Assembly: GCA_910589415.1 (NCBI GenBank) | Contig: OU342630.1 | Location: 26,693,867 to 26,757,866, forward strand | DNA: 64,000 bases | Source: Malachius bipustulatus | Taxonomy: Eukaryota; Arthropoda; Insecta; Coleoptera; Melyridae | Reading direction: 5' to 3' | Shown: in pieces, positions 1 to 13,132 of the stretch | Layout of the letters: the number at the start of each line of letters is the position of its first letter | How positions within the stretch are numbered: the stretch's first letter is position 1 | The notes under the pieces: model-generated | Database searches by the model: none | Told to the model about the DNA's origin: nothing | What the model saw: the letters and a program-made list of their open reading frames with translations, nothing else | Position numbers and translations under genes: made by a program

Positions 1-1655
1 GTTAAGCACGTATCCTACAACTTTTTTTGTAATTTTTGTAGAAATTTCTTGTTTTTCAAAAGCCTTCAAAAATTACACTGTTGGTGGCGGAAATAGTTTT
101 TCGATGTTACAATAAAACGGTCAATTAGAGGCGGAAATATGTTATCACTAAAAAGTTATTGTAACTTTTGAGTTTCCCTAAAACATACGCAAATTCAAAT
201 TTTTTCTTGCATGCTTGGTACGAATAGGGAGGACGCCAAAACTTGCCCGACACAAATATTTTCAAATATTTTTAATATTGCACATAACTAATTAGGTCAA
301 GTCGCAGCTTGATTAAACCACATGATTATGGAGTTTTCAGGGGTGCCTGATGGAGAATCCAATATCCGGTTTCCAAAAAATAAATTTACTATGAGAGTGA
401 CCTAAGAAGGTAGGTACCTAGGTACACCCTCGGGTACACGTAAGTACTTATTTAAAGTTTTTTTTTTTTTCGTTTTTATAAAACAGGCACATTTACACCT
501 ATGCAAAGTATTTGCAAACAATCGTTTCTTGGATACCTACTTACCTAAAATGTCTCTTATCTCAAATTATTGCTGCAGGTTGAGAACTCTCCCATATTAC
601 ATCTAGCTATTCAAGCACCGAAAGCATTTTTTTAAACCGATTGTAGTTTTTTTAGTTAATATTTTCAACTTGGCGGCTGTACCTAACAAAAATTATGGAA
701 GCATCTTTTTCTCAATATAACGTAACGCATATACTGCCTTACAAGAAGTTAAAAGCATTAATTATTATTATTCGTCTGCAGATATTACCTATTGTTTGTG
801 CCCATTGTTTATCTTCAAAATGAAAAGTGAAAGAGAACAAATTCAAATACCGATGATGATTGGTTTTCGAGACAGGAAATCATCTTACGGGGAAGTGTAT
901 AACGTTTTTAATATCCGAAGTAGTTAACTAGTTACTTACGCGCTCCTTAGTTTGCAAAACGTAAACAACGATTCTGTAAGAATGGAAGCGCTCAAGGTTT
1001 ACCTAAATGAGGACAGCAAATAATGACAGCTTATGAATTTAAATCGCAAGACATTTCAATTTCATTAGAAGAAATGCCATGAACATCTAAATCATAACTC
1101 AACTATTATTCATAATATCCGTCGACAATGTGTGGGAAGAATTGAAAAAGAGCTAACAAATATCCGTACAAAATTCATCTTTCTGAAATTCATATACAGT
1201 GCCATACATAAGAGTACGCATCATGTGGGGAAAATATTCCTTCTCGATCAAGGAACTTCGTTAATAGTTTGTGCTTTGAAAATGATCACTAATGAACGCT
1301 CATCAGCTATCACATACATGTCTTTTATAACTGTCGAATTTGATATTTTTCGCAAAAAAATTAAAAAATATGGCATTAGTTTTAAAAATGTTGGAAAATA
1401 TCACAGAAATAAGATGTTTGATATTTAATTCTCCACCCATGCACCAATTTGAAGCCCTATTGTAAAAATTTTATTTTTCCAAAAATTAGTTGAACTGGAG
1501 CATTTCTGAGTTGACAAATTTCGAATTTCATATCATATTCATACTTTCAATGTTTATTTGTAACCCGTTGTTGTTCTAAATACCGTTTTCTTATAGAAAT
1601 ATAAAAAACGAAAGCGAATGCTATATTAAAATCGGTAAGTAAGTATAGTTATAAA
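1..1655. other. AT-rich intergenic DNA, nothing recognised
   Basis: No gene, RNA or repeat boundary could be supported here. The longest reading frame (98 codons, plus strand, 1132-1428) has no recognisable family, signal peptide or conserved motif, and its composition matches surrounding noncoding DNA. Short GTAGGTACCTAGGTAC-type runs near 410-435 are a motif that recurs through the window. A host-gene intron is possible but nothing shows it. Confidence 0.5.
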
Positions 1656-1659
1656 GTTT

Positions 1660-2990
1660 ATGCATTTATTTATTTATTTAAATTACATCCAATCAACAGT
1701 CAGATCCAATTATTGGTGGGAAGAATACATTATTAGAATAGTATTACATCATTAAAAATAAACCAATAAAGCAACATATTATATTTTCACAACGCTATAA
1801 TAATATTACAAAGGGTAGGTAAGAGTCACAATAATTACTGAAAGTCCATGACTATAACGACTATATTTCCGAAGTTGTTGCAGAAAATATATCTAGAGTA
1901 CTCTCATATAATGAATAAATAAAGCACATCCTAAAAATGGGCGACGACTCAAGCAGACGTGTACGCGTTGGTAGGTAAAACGCTAAAACGTTCTTGGGAA
2001 TCTGGTACCCCTCCTCGGGACGACAAAGTTTCTCCTACTAAGGAGCTGCGGACATAGGTACAATAATATTGTGCAGAAGTTTGCGTAAAAAGATAATAGA
2101 AGAAGCTATGCGGCGATCGTGTAAACTGCCCAGTTCAAATCTCTCCAGGAGGAGATTATGTGGGAAGCCTTTTGGAGAATACTCCGATGAGAACGAAAGC
2201 TTAAATATTTTAGAAACTTTCTCTGGGCATTTTCCTGAATATCTATATGTGAGGTGTAGGAAGGGTTCCATATCAGAGAAGCATTCTCAAGACGAGACGT
2301 TATAAATACCTTAAACAGGAACAACATTGTGTCAGTGTTGAGAAACTGCTTAGAAGTTCGAAAAATGGATCCGAGAAGCCTGTAAGCGGCAAATGTAATC
2401 TAATCATATTGATATGTTGACATCAAGATCCTTAACACTACTGCACCGATTCAGGGCGACACCAGAGACAGCATACTGGTGTACGACTTGATTTTTACTA
2501 CGACAGTACGATATGACAGAGCATTTGGGAATGTTCAAAGTCAGAAGATTCTTCTCACACCATTCAGTGAACCGATCGAGGCATGTCTGGAGTATCTTTG
2601 TGTCATCAACAGACTTAATGACTGTAAATTTTTAGGTCATCAGCATAGAGCAGATATCCACCACCAAGTATTTCAGTAACATCGTTAATGAAGATGTTGA
2701 AAAGATATGAACCGAGGACGGAGCCCTGGGGGACACCAGAAGAAACAACAAAGACGTAAGACCTGCAGTCAGAAAGCCCAACAAACTGATTTCTGCCAGA
2801 GAGATAATTTCTCAATAAATCCACAAGGCCATCGGAACAACCAACCTATGCAACTTCGAGACTGAATCGTGATTCAGTGAGTCGAACGCTATGCGAAAGT
2901 CGTGTACACGATGTCAACCTGCAGCCCAGCATCAAGACGCTCAGACACGACTTCATGCACAACCGCTGAATTCGTAACTGTTCGAAACTT
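1660..2990 (-). pseudogene. 5'-truncated, frameshifted non-LTR retrotransposon (reverse transcriptase part)
   Basis: Read on the minus strand, from 2990 down to about 2040, this encodes broken pieces of the reverse transcriptase of a LINE. The fragment 2824-2615 carries the motif SSGVPQGSVLGSYLFNIFIN followed by YADD, the catalytic metal-binding motif. Upstream, about 2985-2830, is the 'IVYTTF...AFDSLNHDSV' region, a degraded motif A. Downstream pieces (2327-2106 and 2271-2038) match the usual LINE thumb/C-terminal region: SRLENASLIWNPSY, a KFLKYLSF-like segment and LLLERFELGSL. They lie in different frames, so at least two frameshifts have occurred. The rest, to the (TTTA)n tract near 1662-1680, is the 3' UTR and tail. 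The endonuclease domain is absent. The SGVPQGS...YADD style fits the Jockey/CR1-like group; exact clade is not claimed. It cannot make an active enzyme. Confidence 0.85.
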
Positions 2991-2999
2991 GATGCAAAG

Positions 3000-3390
3000 T
3001 TGACATAACTTCTACCAATAACTAAACATTTGACTTTAAGTATTTCGGTTCAGCTATCCATTTGATGACATATCAAAAGATTTCCCAGCTGACTAAATCG
3101 CAAGGTTTTCATGCAGTCCACGCTTTTGCTTTTCTTATGGCCATCATATTGCATTTTTTTCATCAACTGACATCAATTTGACGAAGAAATTAGATATTTA
3201 GTTCATTTAGATATTCACTTTAATTTTATTTTAAATAGTATAATATTGATTTTTCAGTTTTTTGAGCATACTGAAGTTATCTCAAATTGGGTTCAGGTCC
3301 TAGATCGACCTTGTAACTGGAGCCATTTCGGAGAGAGAAATAAAGTGAGCAATAATGTACCTACTTACTTAAGGAGGACACCCTGTATGA
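3000..3390. repeat. Decayed foldback-family arms
   Basis: The stretch 3050-3170 resembles the inner arm of the foldback at 5754-6743: both contain a TTTTTCTTATGGCC segment and a 'ccatttgatgac' neighbourhood. A terminus reading GGACACCCTGTATG lies at 3375-3388, the usual right end of these elements. No matching left arm is visible, so this is a solo, degraded end. Confidence 0.55.
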
Positions 3391-5753
3391 AAGATCATTA
3401 TGCAAAAACATGCATTATTATCTTTAATAAGTTCCTTGGTATAACGTAGTTTTTTAATTTAATATTCATTCAAGCGAATATTATGATGCATTTGCACTAC
3501 TTGGTCAAACTTCGTCAATGCTATCAAGGAAATAGAACACTGTAAATGGTTTATTATTCTTGGGACGTTTTTAAACTGCTTGAAATTTTTAATTAAGAGC
3601 AGTTTTAGTTGCTTTTGTTGAAGGAACTAACCTTGCATAATTTTTTAACCTTTTAGAACTACTTAGTCAAATATTCATCTAAAACGTTTTGCTTTAATTG
3701 GCCTCCTTCCTTTTGCTCAAACCATCTCCGTCAGTATTTTATACTCCTCTTAAAAAATTTTCTAGACGTATAGAATTTCTAAAATATTTCATAACACTTT
3801 TATACAATGCAAATAGAATATTAATTCATTTCCTACATTGCAGTTGGTATTATCGAGAGTTATAAAAGTCATAACAATAATACCGCACTAACATCTAGTA
3901 ATCATTACTGTTACACGGAGAAAGTAGACATATCTATTATCTATGCGGCTTTATTTAAATGTATAGTACTCATAAAGACGTTCAATACTATCACCAATCA
4001 TGGTCAAGGATTCCATTGTATTCACCGAGCCATTAATAATAATGATAGAATATTATTGTATATTGATTAATATTATAACAACTTTTATTAAAATTTTTTG
4101 CTTCACTCATGATGATCATTGATCAGACTTTGATCAGATGTGAGAAGCTTTTTACGTACCTATGGGTTCATTGTTTGGACAACATGAATGGTTTTAGCTT
4201 TGTATTTATTTTTATTCAGAACTCAATGAACTAATAATTTTAATTATTATGTTGGGGATATAACTACAGTGGCGTTATCGAATATACCTAGGTGGCGACA
4301 AAATTTCAAATCTAGGTACTTGAAGTGACCTTTTTTGAAGCGAAACATATGCGAGTATCTCGCTTATCTTTAGAGATACACAGTTGGGTAAATTCGAGCA
4401 AAAAGCAAATTTTTATGCTGAGTAGGTATCAAATAATCTGAAAAGTAGTTTCTGAGCTATCATTATTTATTAGTAGTCCAAATATTGCTAAAAAACATAA
4501 ATAAGCAATTTTTGCTTTTTTATATCAAAAATCAATTAAGTTAACGGTTTTTAACTGAAAAATTATTTGGAAACTTATCTACGAGAAATTGAAAAATAAT
4601 TTTCAAATCACTCCAGCCCTTGATCCAGCGAAAGCTCGTATAACGAAGTGTTTCGTTATAAGGAATAATCTAATAAATAGTTAATTACCATCAACTAAAG
4701 GTAGCAAAAGGAAACTCTTGTACAAGTACTAAATAAAGCATAAATTTCAGTATGTCTGGAGCGGTATAAGTAGATAAGGAATGCAAGTAATCCTATTAGA
4801 TAGGGAATAGAATAAGGATCATTTGAAGACTAAACACCATAATTAACGGATGTAAAGTATAATTTTAATAATTGTAAATAAATAATTAGATTCAGGGAAA
4901 TAACACAGCATCTAGGTAGGCGTGCTTTTGGTGTTGTTTCGAGCGTCATTGAGATTACGGATGATAAAGGTGAGAATATAAAAATACTGATCTGTCCTGG
5001 AGAGAGTGAAGTAAAGGGCACAAAAGGGGGTAGGAAAGTACAGTAGACACGACCGCGTTCTCCTAGTTTTTTCTCTCGTCGGTACTTGTGTCCCATAACT
5101 ACTTTGGATTAATTAAAATCTCTAGGCGTACTATCAAGCTGCACCCAAGGGGGGTAATTTTGATTAATTAATAATGCAGCTTGTTTGTTTGTTATTTTAA
5201 ATGTTGACCATTGCTTACTCTTTCATATATTGTTGCTATTAGATGCTATTTGCTTGCATGAGAATTTCGTAGGGAATCTTAATCATCTTTCACCTAACTC
5301 GCCACTCATTTTGCTTGTAGAAAATATTGCATGAGCATAGGTTGTTTCACAACAATTGTTTCGCAGAATTAAGCCCTAAATTAATAAGAATGCATGTAAA
5401 TAATCATAATAATTTTCATTTCACTACCGTTACATGTAAGTTCTTATCTCGGTGGATAAGCATGCAACCTCGCTCCTTTGTATTTGAATGTTTCTCCTTT
5501 ACAGTATGTAGTATTGCACGATCGTATAATTTTTCCGAAAGTACCTCCGAGACATTCCTCGCAAGTAAAATTTTTGTCAATAGTATTCCCAAAACCCAAA
5601 ATTTTCATCAAGACTTTTTTTCAGGTTTAACATGGTTTAGAATATCATGCAGATCAGTTCATAGACTTACCGAACAAGGTTTGTTGGTTTGAAAACTTCC
5701 AAAGCAACCGATTTAGTGAAAGAGATCTGTGACGATCGAGTTAACTGTCGTAA
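3391..5753. other. Unassigned AT-rich DNA
   Basis: No supported gene. An 88-codon minus frame (5096-4830) and a 121-codon plus frame (5327-5692) are the longest. Neither shows a known domain; the latter is rich in Phe, Ser and Asn, as expected of chance translation of AT-rich DNA. No inverted-repeat boundary was seen. Confidence 0.45.
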
Positions 5754-6743
5754 TACAGGGTGGTTAACAATTCGATGCTCACCATTGGGATCTCGGAAAC
5801 GGTTTTAAGATATACAGGGTCGGTTAAACTAGAGAAAAGTTGCAGAATTTTATGCTTATTAAGAATCTGAAAGAAAATTTATGGAAACTTCAGGCCTTGC
5901 TGAAATATCCTGAAAAAAACTTAAAAATGGAGATTTCTTATTTCAATCATATCTTTTTTATTATTGAAAAGAAATTAAAATATTTTTGTAGGTTTACATA
6001 AGTCATCAAAAGGTATCATCTGTAATTTCCAAAATTTTCAAGGACTACTACATCCCAGAGTTTTCATAGTCAACTTTTGTTTTTCTTATGGCCGCCATAT
6101 TGTTTTTTCATGTCATTCGCTATTAAAAGAATCAAGGAAGCAAAATAAATAATCTATCACATTAAAAAAAAAATACTAAAATTTTTTGTTCTTCTTTTGT
6201 CGAAAAAAAAACCTTTGTTTAACTGAATGTCATAAAAAACCTATAAGGCAAGCAATGTCAAGTCGCGACGTCATATTGACGTTATTCGGTGAAATCACTT
6301 TCTTTTTTTTTTCGAATAAAGAATAAAATTTTTAAGAAATTTTTTGAATTTGATAGATTGTTTCCTTGATTTTGTTAATAGCGAATGACACGAAAAAACA
6401 ATATGGCGGCCATAAAAAAAACAAAATTTGACTATGAAAACTCTGGGATCTAGTAGTCATTGAAAATTTTGGAAATGACAGATGATACCTTTTGATGACT
6501 TATGTAAACCTACAAAAATATTTTAATTTCCTTTCAATAATAATAAAGATATGATTGAAATAAGAAATCTCCATTTTTAAGGTTTTTCAGGATATTTCAG
6601 CAACGCCTGAAGTTTCCATAAATTTTCTTTCAGATTCTTAATAAGCATAAAATGAGGCAACTTTTCTCTAATTTAACCGACCTGTATCTTTTACCGTTTC
6701 CGAGATTCCAATGGTGAGCATCCATATGTTAGCCACCCTTTAT
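5754..6743. repeat. Two-layer foldback (palindromic) element, TACAGGGTGG ends
   Basis: The left arm begins TACAGGGTGGTTAAC and the right arm ends with its complement. The arms are nearly self-complementary over roughly 400 bp each, around a loop near 6240. A second terminus-like boundary (TACAGGGTCGG) occurs at 5813 on the left and ends at 6686 on the right. The outer layer is thus only about 58 bp per side and encloses an inner palindrome. There is no coding capacity. Diverged relatives are at 51049-51995 (both layers), 3050-3170, 12720-13020 and 17980-18070. TA at each end suggests TA target preference, as in Tc1/mariner-type MITEs; the mobilising enzyme is unknown. Confidence 0.85.
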
Positions 6744-7229
6744 ACCGATACACTAGCCAGCCAGGCTTTGAAAGCTTAAATGTGATTTCTTTCTATACAT
6801 TTACATTGACGACTACATATTTTGTGTGAGACTATTTACGAAGTCAAGTCAAGTAATCAAGAGGAGAAGTTCGTCGAGATAAACGATACACCAGGCGAAC
6901 AGTTACAGAGTGCCTTTAGTGGAGTGAAAAACCGTGTATTAAAATATGCCCAGTAGAATCCCTAAATGAATTAATTGTGGATTTTATTTATCTGTTTTAT
7001 AAAAATGTCGATAAAGTGATGAGTGCCTATTTTATTAACGTTCTTGAATGTTTTGACAACGGTCCAAACCTAACAAAATCAAGATCTGTCAGTTGTAAAG
7101 AGTGGATTACGTTAAGACAAACCCTTTGTGTCAGAGCCTACTCCAAAACGGATGTGTTTTTGAACACCCCTTATAATCTAGATATTTTTAAACCGAATAT
7201 TTGCATTTTATAGAATCACATATTCCAGA
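6744..7229. other. Unassigned spacer
   Basis: About 490 bp between a foldback and a LINE remnant. It holds a short 78-codon frame (6977-7213) without a recognised domain. The 3' end may include lost 5' parts of the following LINE. Confidence 0.4.
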
Positions 7230-8390
7230 CAGATTTTACTTTTCAAGCAGACCACTGAACCAGTGGCAGCATGCTTTTTCACCAGGAAAATCATATGAAT
7301 CTGCTTCACATCAACTACTCTGAGAATTGCAAACTCATTGAATCTCAAAGAAATTACCCTTCAGGTGTTTCTTGACATTGAGGTGGCATTTAAAAAGCCT
7401 TTCCTCAGAGGGCATGATCCATGATCTCGGCTACCAACCCAGGAGTGGACTACACCACTTCTAGATGGCTAAAGACTGCTGAAAGGCTGGAAACTTGGAA
7501 ACTGTATTTGGGGACACGCTGGGGGTCACAGTTGCCAAAGGAATGGAGTCTTATCTCCCTTGCTGTTGAATTTGGTAGCGGACGACCTACTCGACAAGAT
7601 AAACGACAAAAGTTACTATACCCAAGCCTACTCGGATGGTAAAGGTAGGGCTGCGAGAATACCCTACAAAAACCGCGCTGGAAGCCTTCACTAAAAAAAG
7701 GGTAGAATTGAAACCCCTTCGCTTCTTCAATGATCTATTAGTGCAGGTAAGTAATCGAGTCAAATATCTGGGTATAATATCAGATGAAAAATTTATCTGG
7801 AACTTCAACCTGCAGGGGGTCATAGATGGCCTATAGAAGGTCCTTTTCCAAAACGTGGGGTCTTAAACCATGCATACTACATTGGCTGCACACCTCTGGG
7901 ACAAGACTCATACCTACGGCTGTTTAGTCTTGTGGCCCAATGTCAGCCAGACTCAATGAAACTTCAATAAGGTGTTCAGAGACTAGCATGCCTGTGTATA
8001 ACAAGCGCGATAAGCGATGAGCACAACATCAACGGCCTTGGAGGCCGTCATACTTAACCTGTCTCCTGTTAATATTTATATTAGGAGCGAGGCACGAATG
8101 GTGGCTTACAGGCTTAGGTAATCGATACAACAACTCGGGAGAACCCAGACGAGTAGGGCCTCCAGAAAACTATCATCAATGATCAACTATTTTTCCTGTG
8201 CTCTGATGACGTGAATCCGAAAGCCAAATTTGATCAAACGTTGAAGGTCTTAGTTGACTGCCAAGAGTGGAAGCGAATGGAACACTTATGTCTATAAAAA
8301 AGCGCTTATGTGGCATACATAAAACGCTCAAGAACAAACATAGTAACAAGAGGCTAATGGTACGACGTGTCTCCTAGAAGTAGCATGTAT
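7230..8390 (+). pseudogene. Degenerate LINE reverse transcriptase fragment (R1/I-like style)
   Basis: Translating all three plus frames gives pieces that line up in order with a LINE polymerase. They are 'LQVFLDIEVAF' (motif A, about 7350-7390), MIHDLGYQ (about 7414), GDTLGVTVAKG (about 7515-7550), 'DDLLDKINDKSYYTQAYSD' (7580-7637; the YADD motif decayed to YSDG), then VKYLGIISDEKFIWN (7759-7803). Around 7975-8120 comes RLACLCITSAIS followed by ALEAVILNLSPVNIYIRSEA, a typical region just before RNase H. At least five frameshifts or stops separate these blocks. The endonuclease, most of the RNase H and the YADD catalytic residues are missing, so it is inactive. The GDTLGVTVAKG motif is what I associate with R1/I-group elements. 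Clade assignment is tentative. Confidence 0.8.
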
Positions 8391-8615
8391 AATTATGCCT
8401 CTGGGAATACACAACACAACATTGTAACAGGTTATTTTCATTTCAGTAAAGTTCTTTGAACGACACAACCTCAAATAGTGGGTGAACAATAGGATGTTTC
8501 ACTGAATATTTTATGCTCACCAGTCTGACTTATCACCAACGCAACCATGAGAGGAATTTGTCGTAAAAAAAAATATATAGATTCTGTGGCTTCGAAAATA
8601 TCGTGACTTACATGG

Positions 8616-11534
8616 CATCCCAAGTAACAATTTACGTTTTATCACAATCCTCAGAACTTTCATAAGAACTTATTATAAAATTATTTATAAATCTACTTTG
8701 CTATACCAGTAACTTCAGGAGTCTCATAAATCCCAAAAAGGCCCAGCTTTTGACGCTCTACAAGAGCTTATCAAAACCTACTGTTTAAATATATCATAAA
8801 ACCTATTAGTCTTACAGAGGTCTTGACTGTGTTAGCTCCTTGCACTCTTGAGGAGCTTAATAAAACCCAAAATAAATACATTTTGTCTTAGATAAAACAG
8901 TTTTGGATAAATTGTATTCATTTGGTACAGGGTTTTATACCATATGGTTTTATCAAGAATCTCATGTAGGTACCTATAAGGAAAGGTGGATGTTGTAGAC
9001 GGACATGCAAAGATGTCTTTCGCTATCTTATACCTACCTATATTATGTAGTTCAGTAGGACTCTTATTGGCAAGAGACTACTTTTGCTGTTTGTATTCTC
9101 AATTTTTCAAACGAGCAACACTTTACTGTTGAAGTATATGAAAATAGCTTCAAAAAACAAGATCCCCCTCAGAATAAAATTATTTGAAGAGTTTTTCAAT
9201 AAATAATAAATTTTGGTAAATTATAATTTATTTTCATTATTGATATAAAACTGCAATTATATTACGTGTATTCAAACGGGAAATGTTTTTTATACTGAAA
9301 TAATATGACACTAGGTGGATTAATTGGATTTCACTTGTTTTTATGCAAACATTGAACAATGGCTGCCTCCTTGCCAAAATGAAATAGGTTTTTAAAAAAA
9401 TGGCCGTTCTGGTGATAATACTAGGTATTTATTCTTTCTTTAAATCATTCTTTAGAAGATAAGGTTTTTAATGGTAGTGAATAAGTCAGTATAAGGACTG
9501 GACTAAGTATATTCATACTTAATATAGGTAGTGAGAAGTACAAATATTCATGTGCAAAACAACTTATACTATGATTTTTATAGGAAGGCAAGAGTCTGGG
9601 CGTGAACTACGCATCTTGCCGGTTTTAATTGTTCCACCCATTGAACTGATAAACGCTGTTCCACCATAACAGCCTAGAAATAACATCAGTGGCGCCGCGC
9701 ACATAATAAAAAATATTTTATATTTTTAATATATTTTAAATGTTTAGGTATAAATGATAAGTCAATTATCAATCTTCAATTAAAAAATCAATATGGACAT
9801 CTACGTTTAGTATTCCAATTTATATGAATTAGTCTCGGTTAAATTATTTCGAATTTATTTAAGATAAGGTACCTATGCGGAAAAAAACTAAAATAGTAGA
9901 TGTGTACTTATTTTACTGGCAAGCAATATATTAATAACAAATTAATAACAATAATATATTAATCAATAAAACACATGATAACAAAAACATCGGTACCTAC
10001 ACACGACACGATGACAGAAACCACCTATTTTAAATAAATATACGACACGAGCTAAACAGTACACACCACTGACTTTTTACCTGTTCGATGAACGGCGGAG
10101 TTACTCTTATCAGCCTTATCTGGTTGGTTGTTTTTTTTTACGCGGACACCGACTTACATTGTCGATATTGGACAATAAACATTTATGGATTCGGAGCCCA
10201 ATCTGCGCACCAACCAATTCTCGTCAAACTCTCGCCTTCCTATAGTATTCATGCTGTAGATTTGTTTAAATTCCAACAATGTTGGTTAAAACTAAACGGT
10301 TTTATGACAAGAACCTCTTAAAACTATATAACTTTAATGCGGTTTTAAGACTGCATGCTACAATCTCGTTTAAGACCATAGGTATTCATAACAAGAAAGA
10401 AGAAGAGTGACAAAATAACCTCAAACCTCACTCTTACACAATTTAAAATTTAAATAGGTAATATGTGTTTGTGTAGGTATAACAACACAAAGGCAAAATT
10501 GTAGGTGGTTCATCATAATTATTAGGAGATTGAAGGTGTTGGACAATAGACATCTACCTAATAAAAGATTTATTATTAAATAAATTTCTATTCCATTAAA
10601 AAAAAGTTAGTTCTCATTTTACCACTGTTTCTTCAGGTGCCACTGATGGCGATGTTTGAATTCTTTTGAGATACTTACGTATTGATAAGTTTTAAAATCA
10701 CTTTTGTTTTTCTTTTGAAATGACCGCTGTTTTTTGTTTTTTTTTTTCAGTCACGAATTCCAATTTGCAATAGAATAATAACAATAATTCCCCCTAACCT
10801 AACTTTTCAAGAAGATATGGTTTTATTTAAGACTTAAATGAATTTAATATGTATTAGAGCGAGGCATTTTCTGGTAATCCTGTACAATCTGTCGCTAAAT
10901 TTTACCCTACCATACCTATAAATAAAAATAAATGCGTCGTAAGTCAGGTCTTTGGTCAGGGTAGGGGTTTTTTTCCTTAAAATGGCCTTGAAATGAAAAA
11001 AAAACCTACCCTGACCAAAGACCTGACTTACCGAACCGGAATTTGGAGGATTTATTTTTATTTATATATGGTAGGGTAAAATTTAGCGACAGATTGTACA
11101 GGATTACCCATTTTTATGGAACATTTTACAAAGGCTACAATTTTTGAACACGCAAAGTTTTAAAACGACATTGAGAACACCTACAAGATTACTACGAAAG
11201 CAATTAAAAAACATTTTTAAGACTATCGAATTTTATTGTCATCATATTAAAGAAAACTTGCTTTAAAAGATTCTTTAAGTCTAAAAGGATTTATTAACTA
11301 AAAATAAAAGTTCTCATAAAACTATCATAAAACATCAGCCTAAGCAAATCTAAATAGTTTTATAATTTAGTTTTAAAGCATACTACAAGGCTGTTCAATA
11401 AATCCTTATGCACTTGAAATACATTTGGTTTTAAATAAAGATACTTTAAAGTCAATTGCTCTTCTACCAACCATTATAAAACCTTCATAAACCATACTCA
11501 GGACTAAATAACATTTAAATTGTTACTTGGGATG
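8616..11534. mobile_element. Putative 2.9-kb DNA transposon derivative with 19-bp terminal inverted repeats
   Basis: CATCCCAAGTAACAATTTA at 8616-8634 is repeated as its exact reverse complement at 11516-11534, and weaker arm similarity continues inward (a 'cctgag/ctcagg...cataag' block on each side). Subterminal DNA on both sides is full of short ATAAAACC / GGTTTTAT motifs in both orientations, as in elements with multiple transposase sites. No transposase is encoded; a 77-codon frame at 10088-10321 has no known domain. A clean target-site duplication could not be fixed. The superfamily is unknown. The chief alternative is two independent copies of one short repeat facing each other. Confidence 0.6.
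10873..11108. repeat. 236-bp palindromic MITE
   Basis: GGTAATCCTGTACAATCTG at the left is mirrored at the right end (CAGATTGTACAGGATTACC). The arms stay complementary through TTTTACCCTACCATA and AAGTCAGGTCTTTGGTCAGG to a short loop near 10980. It is noncoding and would form a hairpin of about 115 bp. It lies inside the larger element 8616-11534, so it is probably a later insertion. Confidence 0.85.
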
Positions 11535-13132
11535 GTACCATCTAGCAACTGAGGGTACTACATATACTTTTAGGATGTTAACCAGAGATTCCTGACTGTC
11601 TGACTATCTGTCAAAAACGCAATTGCTTGCTACTCCAACAAATAACTAAAGATGGAGCTAGTCACACAGTCGCTTTTCTTGAAAGGAGTTAGTATCAAAA
11701 GAAACAAATTGGCATAAAATAGTTATTTACGAATTGTACGATATAAGTGGGATGCAGACATTGTTACCGCACGCATGTGAATCTTGCCCTTAGGTCTAGT
11801 CCTGGACTTACATCAGTGCGATATGCGATAACAATATGTATCCCACGTATATCATACAAATTTTCATCAACAATCATGAGAAGTTGAGTATTTTGATCTT
11901 TATATTATTATTAACCTATTAACAATAAAAAATTTACAATATAAGCAGTCGAGACTTGACTTTTCTATGGATGAATACGTAGTTACTGAGTAAGTTTGTT
12001 GACTAGTTTAATTAATCAAAACTATAATCAAAGGCAAAGTCATATTTTATGTTCGATTCAGATATTCCATAATCTTATCTTGAAGCAGCCACTACAAAAG
12101 TTGTTCTCATATCTCTTCGGTCATCTCTTTACTTGATAAATCAGGAGTAACATACGAGTTGACGTATGGCAGATAAGAGAAATGATGTGCCGAGAAAAGG
12201 GTAAATAATATTGTTTCTAATGAAAAGGCCTTGTTAGAGTATCTTCAACATTTGGCGAGGTGTTTCATATCCCACTAGTGCGTTAATAGATTTCTCAGCG
12301 TACTAGTAGTGTGGTAATATGGAATATTATCTAACTTTAATGGGTGGGGTAAGTGCCATTTATCTAATGATTGATAAAAAATATTATATTAATGACGGTA
12401 GGTAGATGGCTTTCAGTATATTTGTTCTTTCAATTTGACATCCAATTGGCCGTTCTGATAACCGCGACGGAAACCGCCGCTTTTAAACCTCAATTATAGT
12501 TATTCTTGTTTAGACATTGACAATTTTATTCTTTATTAGTAGGTAGGTACGCCCATCGAACTTCAGCTGGATGGAGTTCGATGGCTACGGCATATTATTA
12601 GTTTGAACAGGTACCGGATAATATGTTGTGTTTGCCATAATTATACAAATCCCTTTCTGGCGATCGCAGCTGTTTAAACCCGGTACACTCCATCCGGGTG
12701 TTTTAAATTCATTGCTTTGTTTAATGTTCATATTGCTTGCCTTATGTTTTTTTTATGAAATTCATCCAAAAAATATTTCTTTTTCGAAAAAAGAATAACA
12801 TTTTCAAAAATAAAATTATGAATGTGATTTATTTTGCGAATTCCTTGATTTTTCTGAACCGAATGACAAGAAAAACAACGTGAGGGCTATAAGAAAACAA
12901 AAGTATACTATGAAAATCCTATAAGATAGCTTTAGAAAATGTCGAATGGATAGCTGATGACAAAATTCGAAGCTAAAAAAATATTTTTTTGGGCATGCTA
13001 CTTGTTTTAAGTACCTAGATAAAAGTCTGATATGTCTACACTGATTCTTTCTCGTAACTAAAATACTACATAATTTTGAGTTTTGATCAACTGCGTACAC
13101 ATACATAATACCAAAACATGGCTGATCCCATA
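11535..13132. other. Unassigned DNA with a decayed foldback arm
   Basis: No gene is supported. The part 12720-13020 resembles the right half of the foldback at 5754-6743 (shared 'gaatgacaagaaaaacaa', 'ctataagaaaacaaaag' and 'tatgaaaa' blocks in order), so it is an old half-copy. The remainder is unrecognised. Confidence 0.45.

Noticed and set aside
5327..5692. 121-codon frame
   Set aside because: No domain or signal, low-complexity composition, and no splice or promoter context.
8203..8235. CTGATGA followed by CGAAA, hammerhead-like
   Set aside because: Stem II does not pair and position 10.1 is wrong; the stretch belongs to a degraded LINE.
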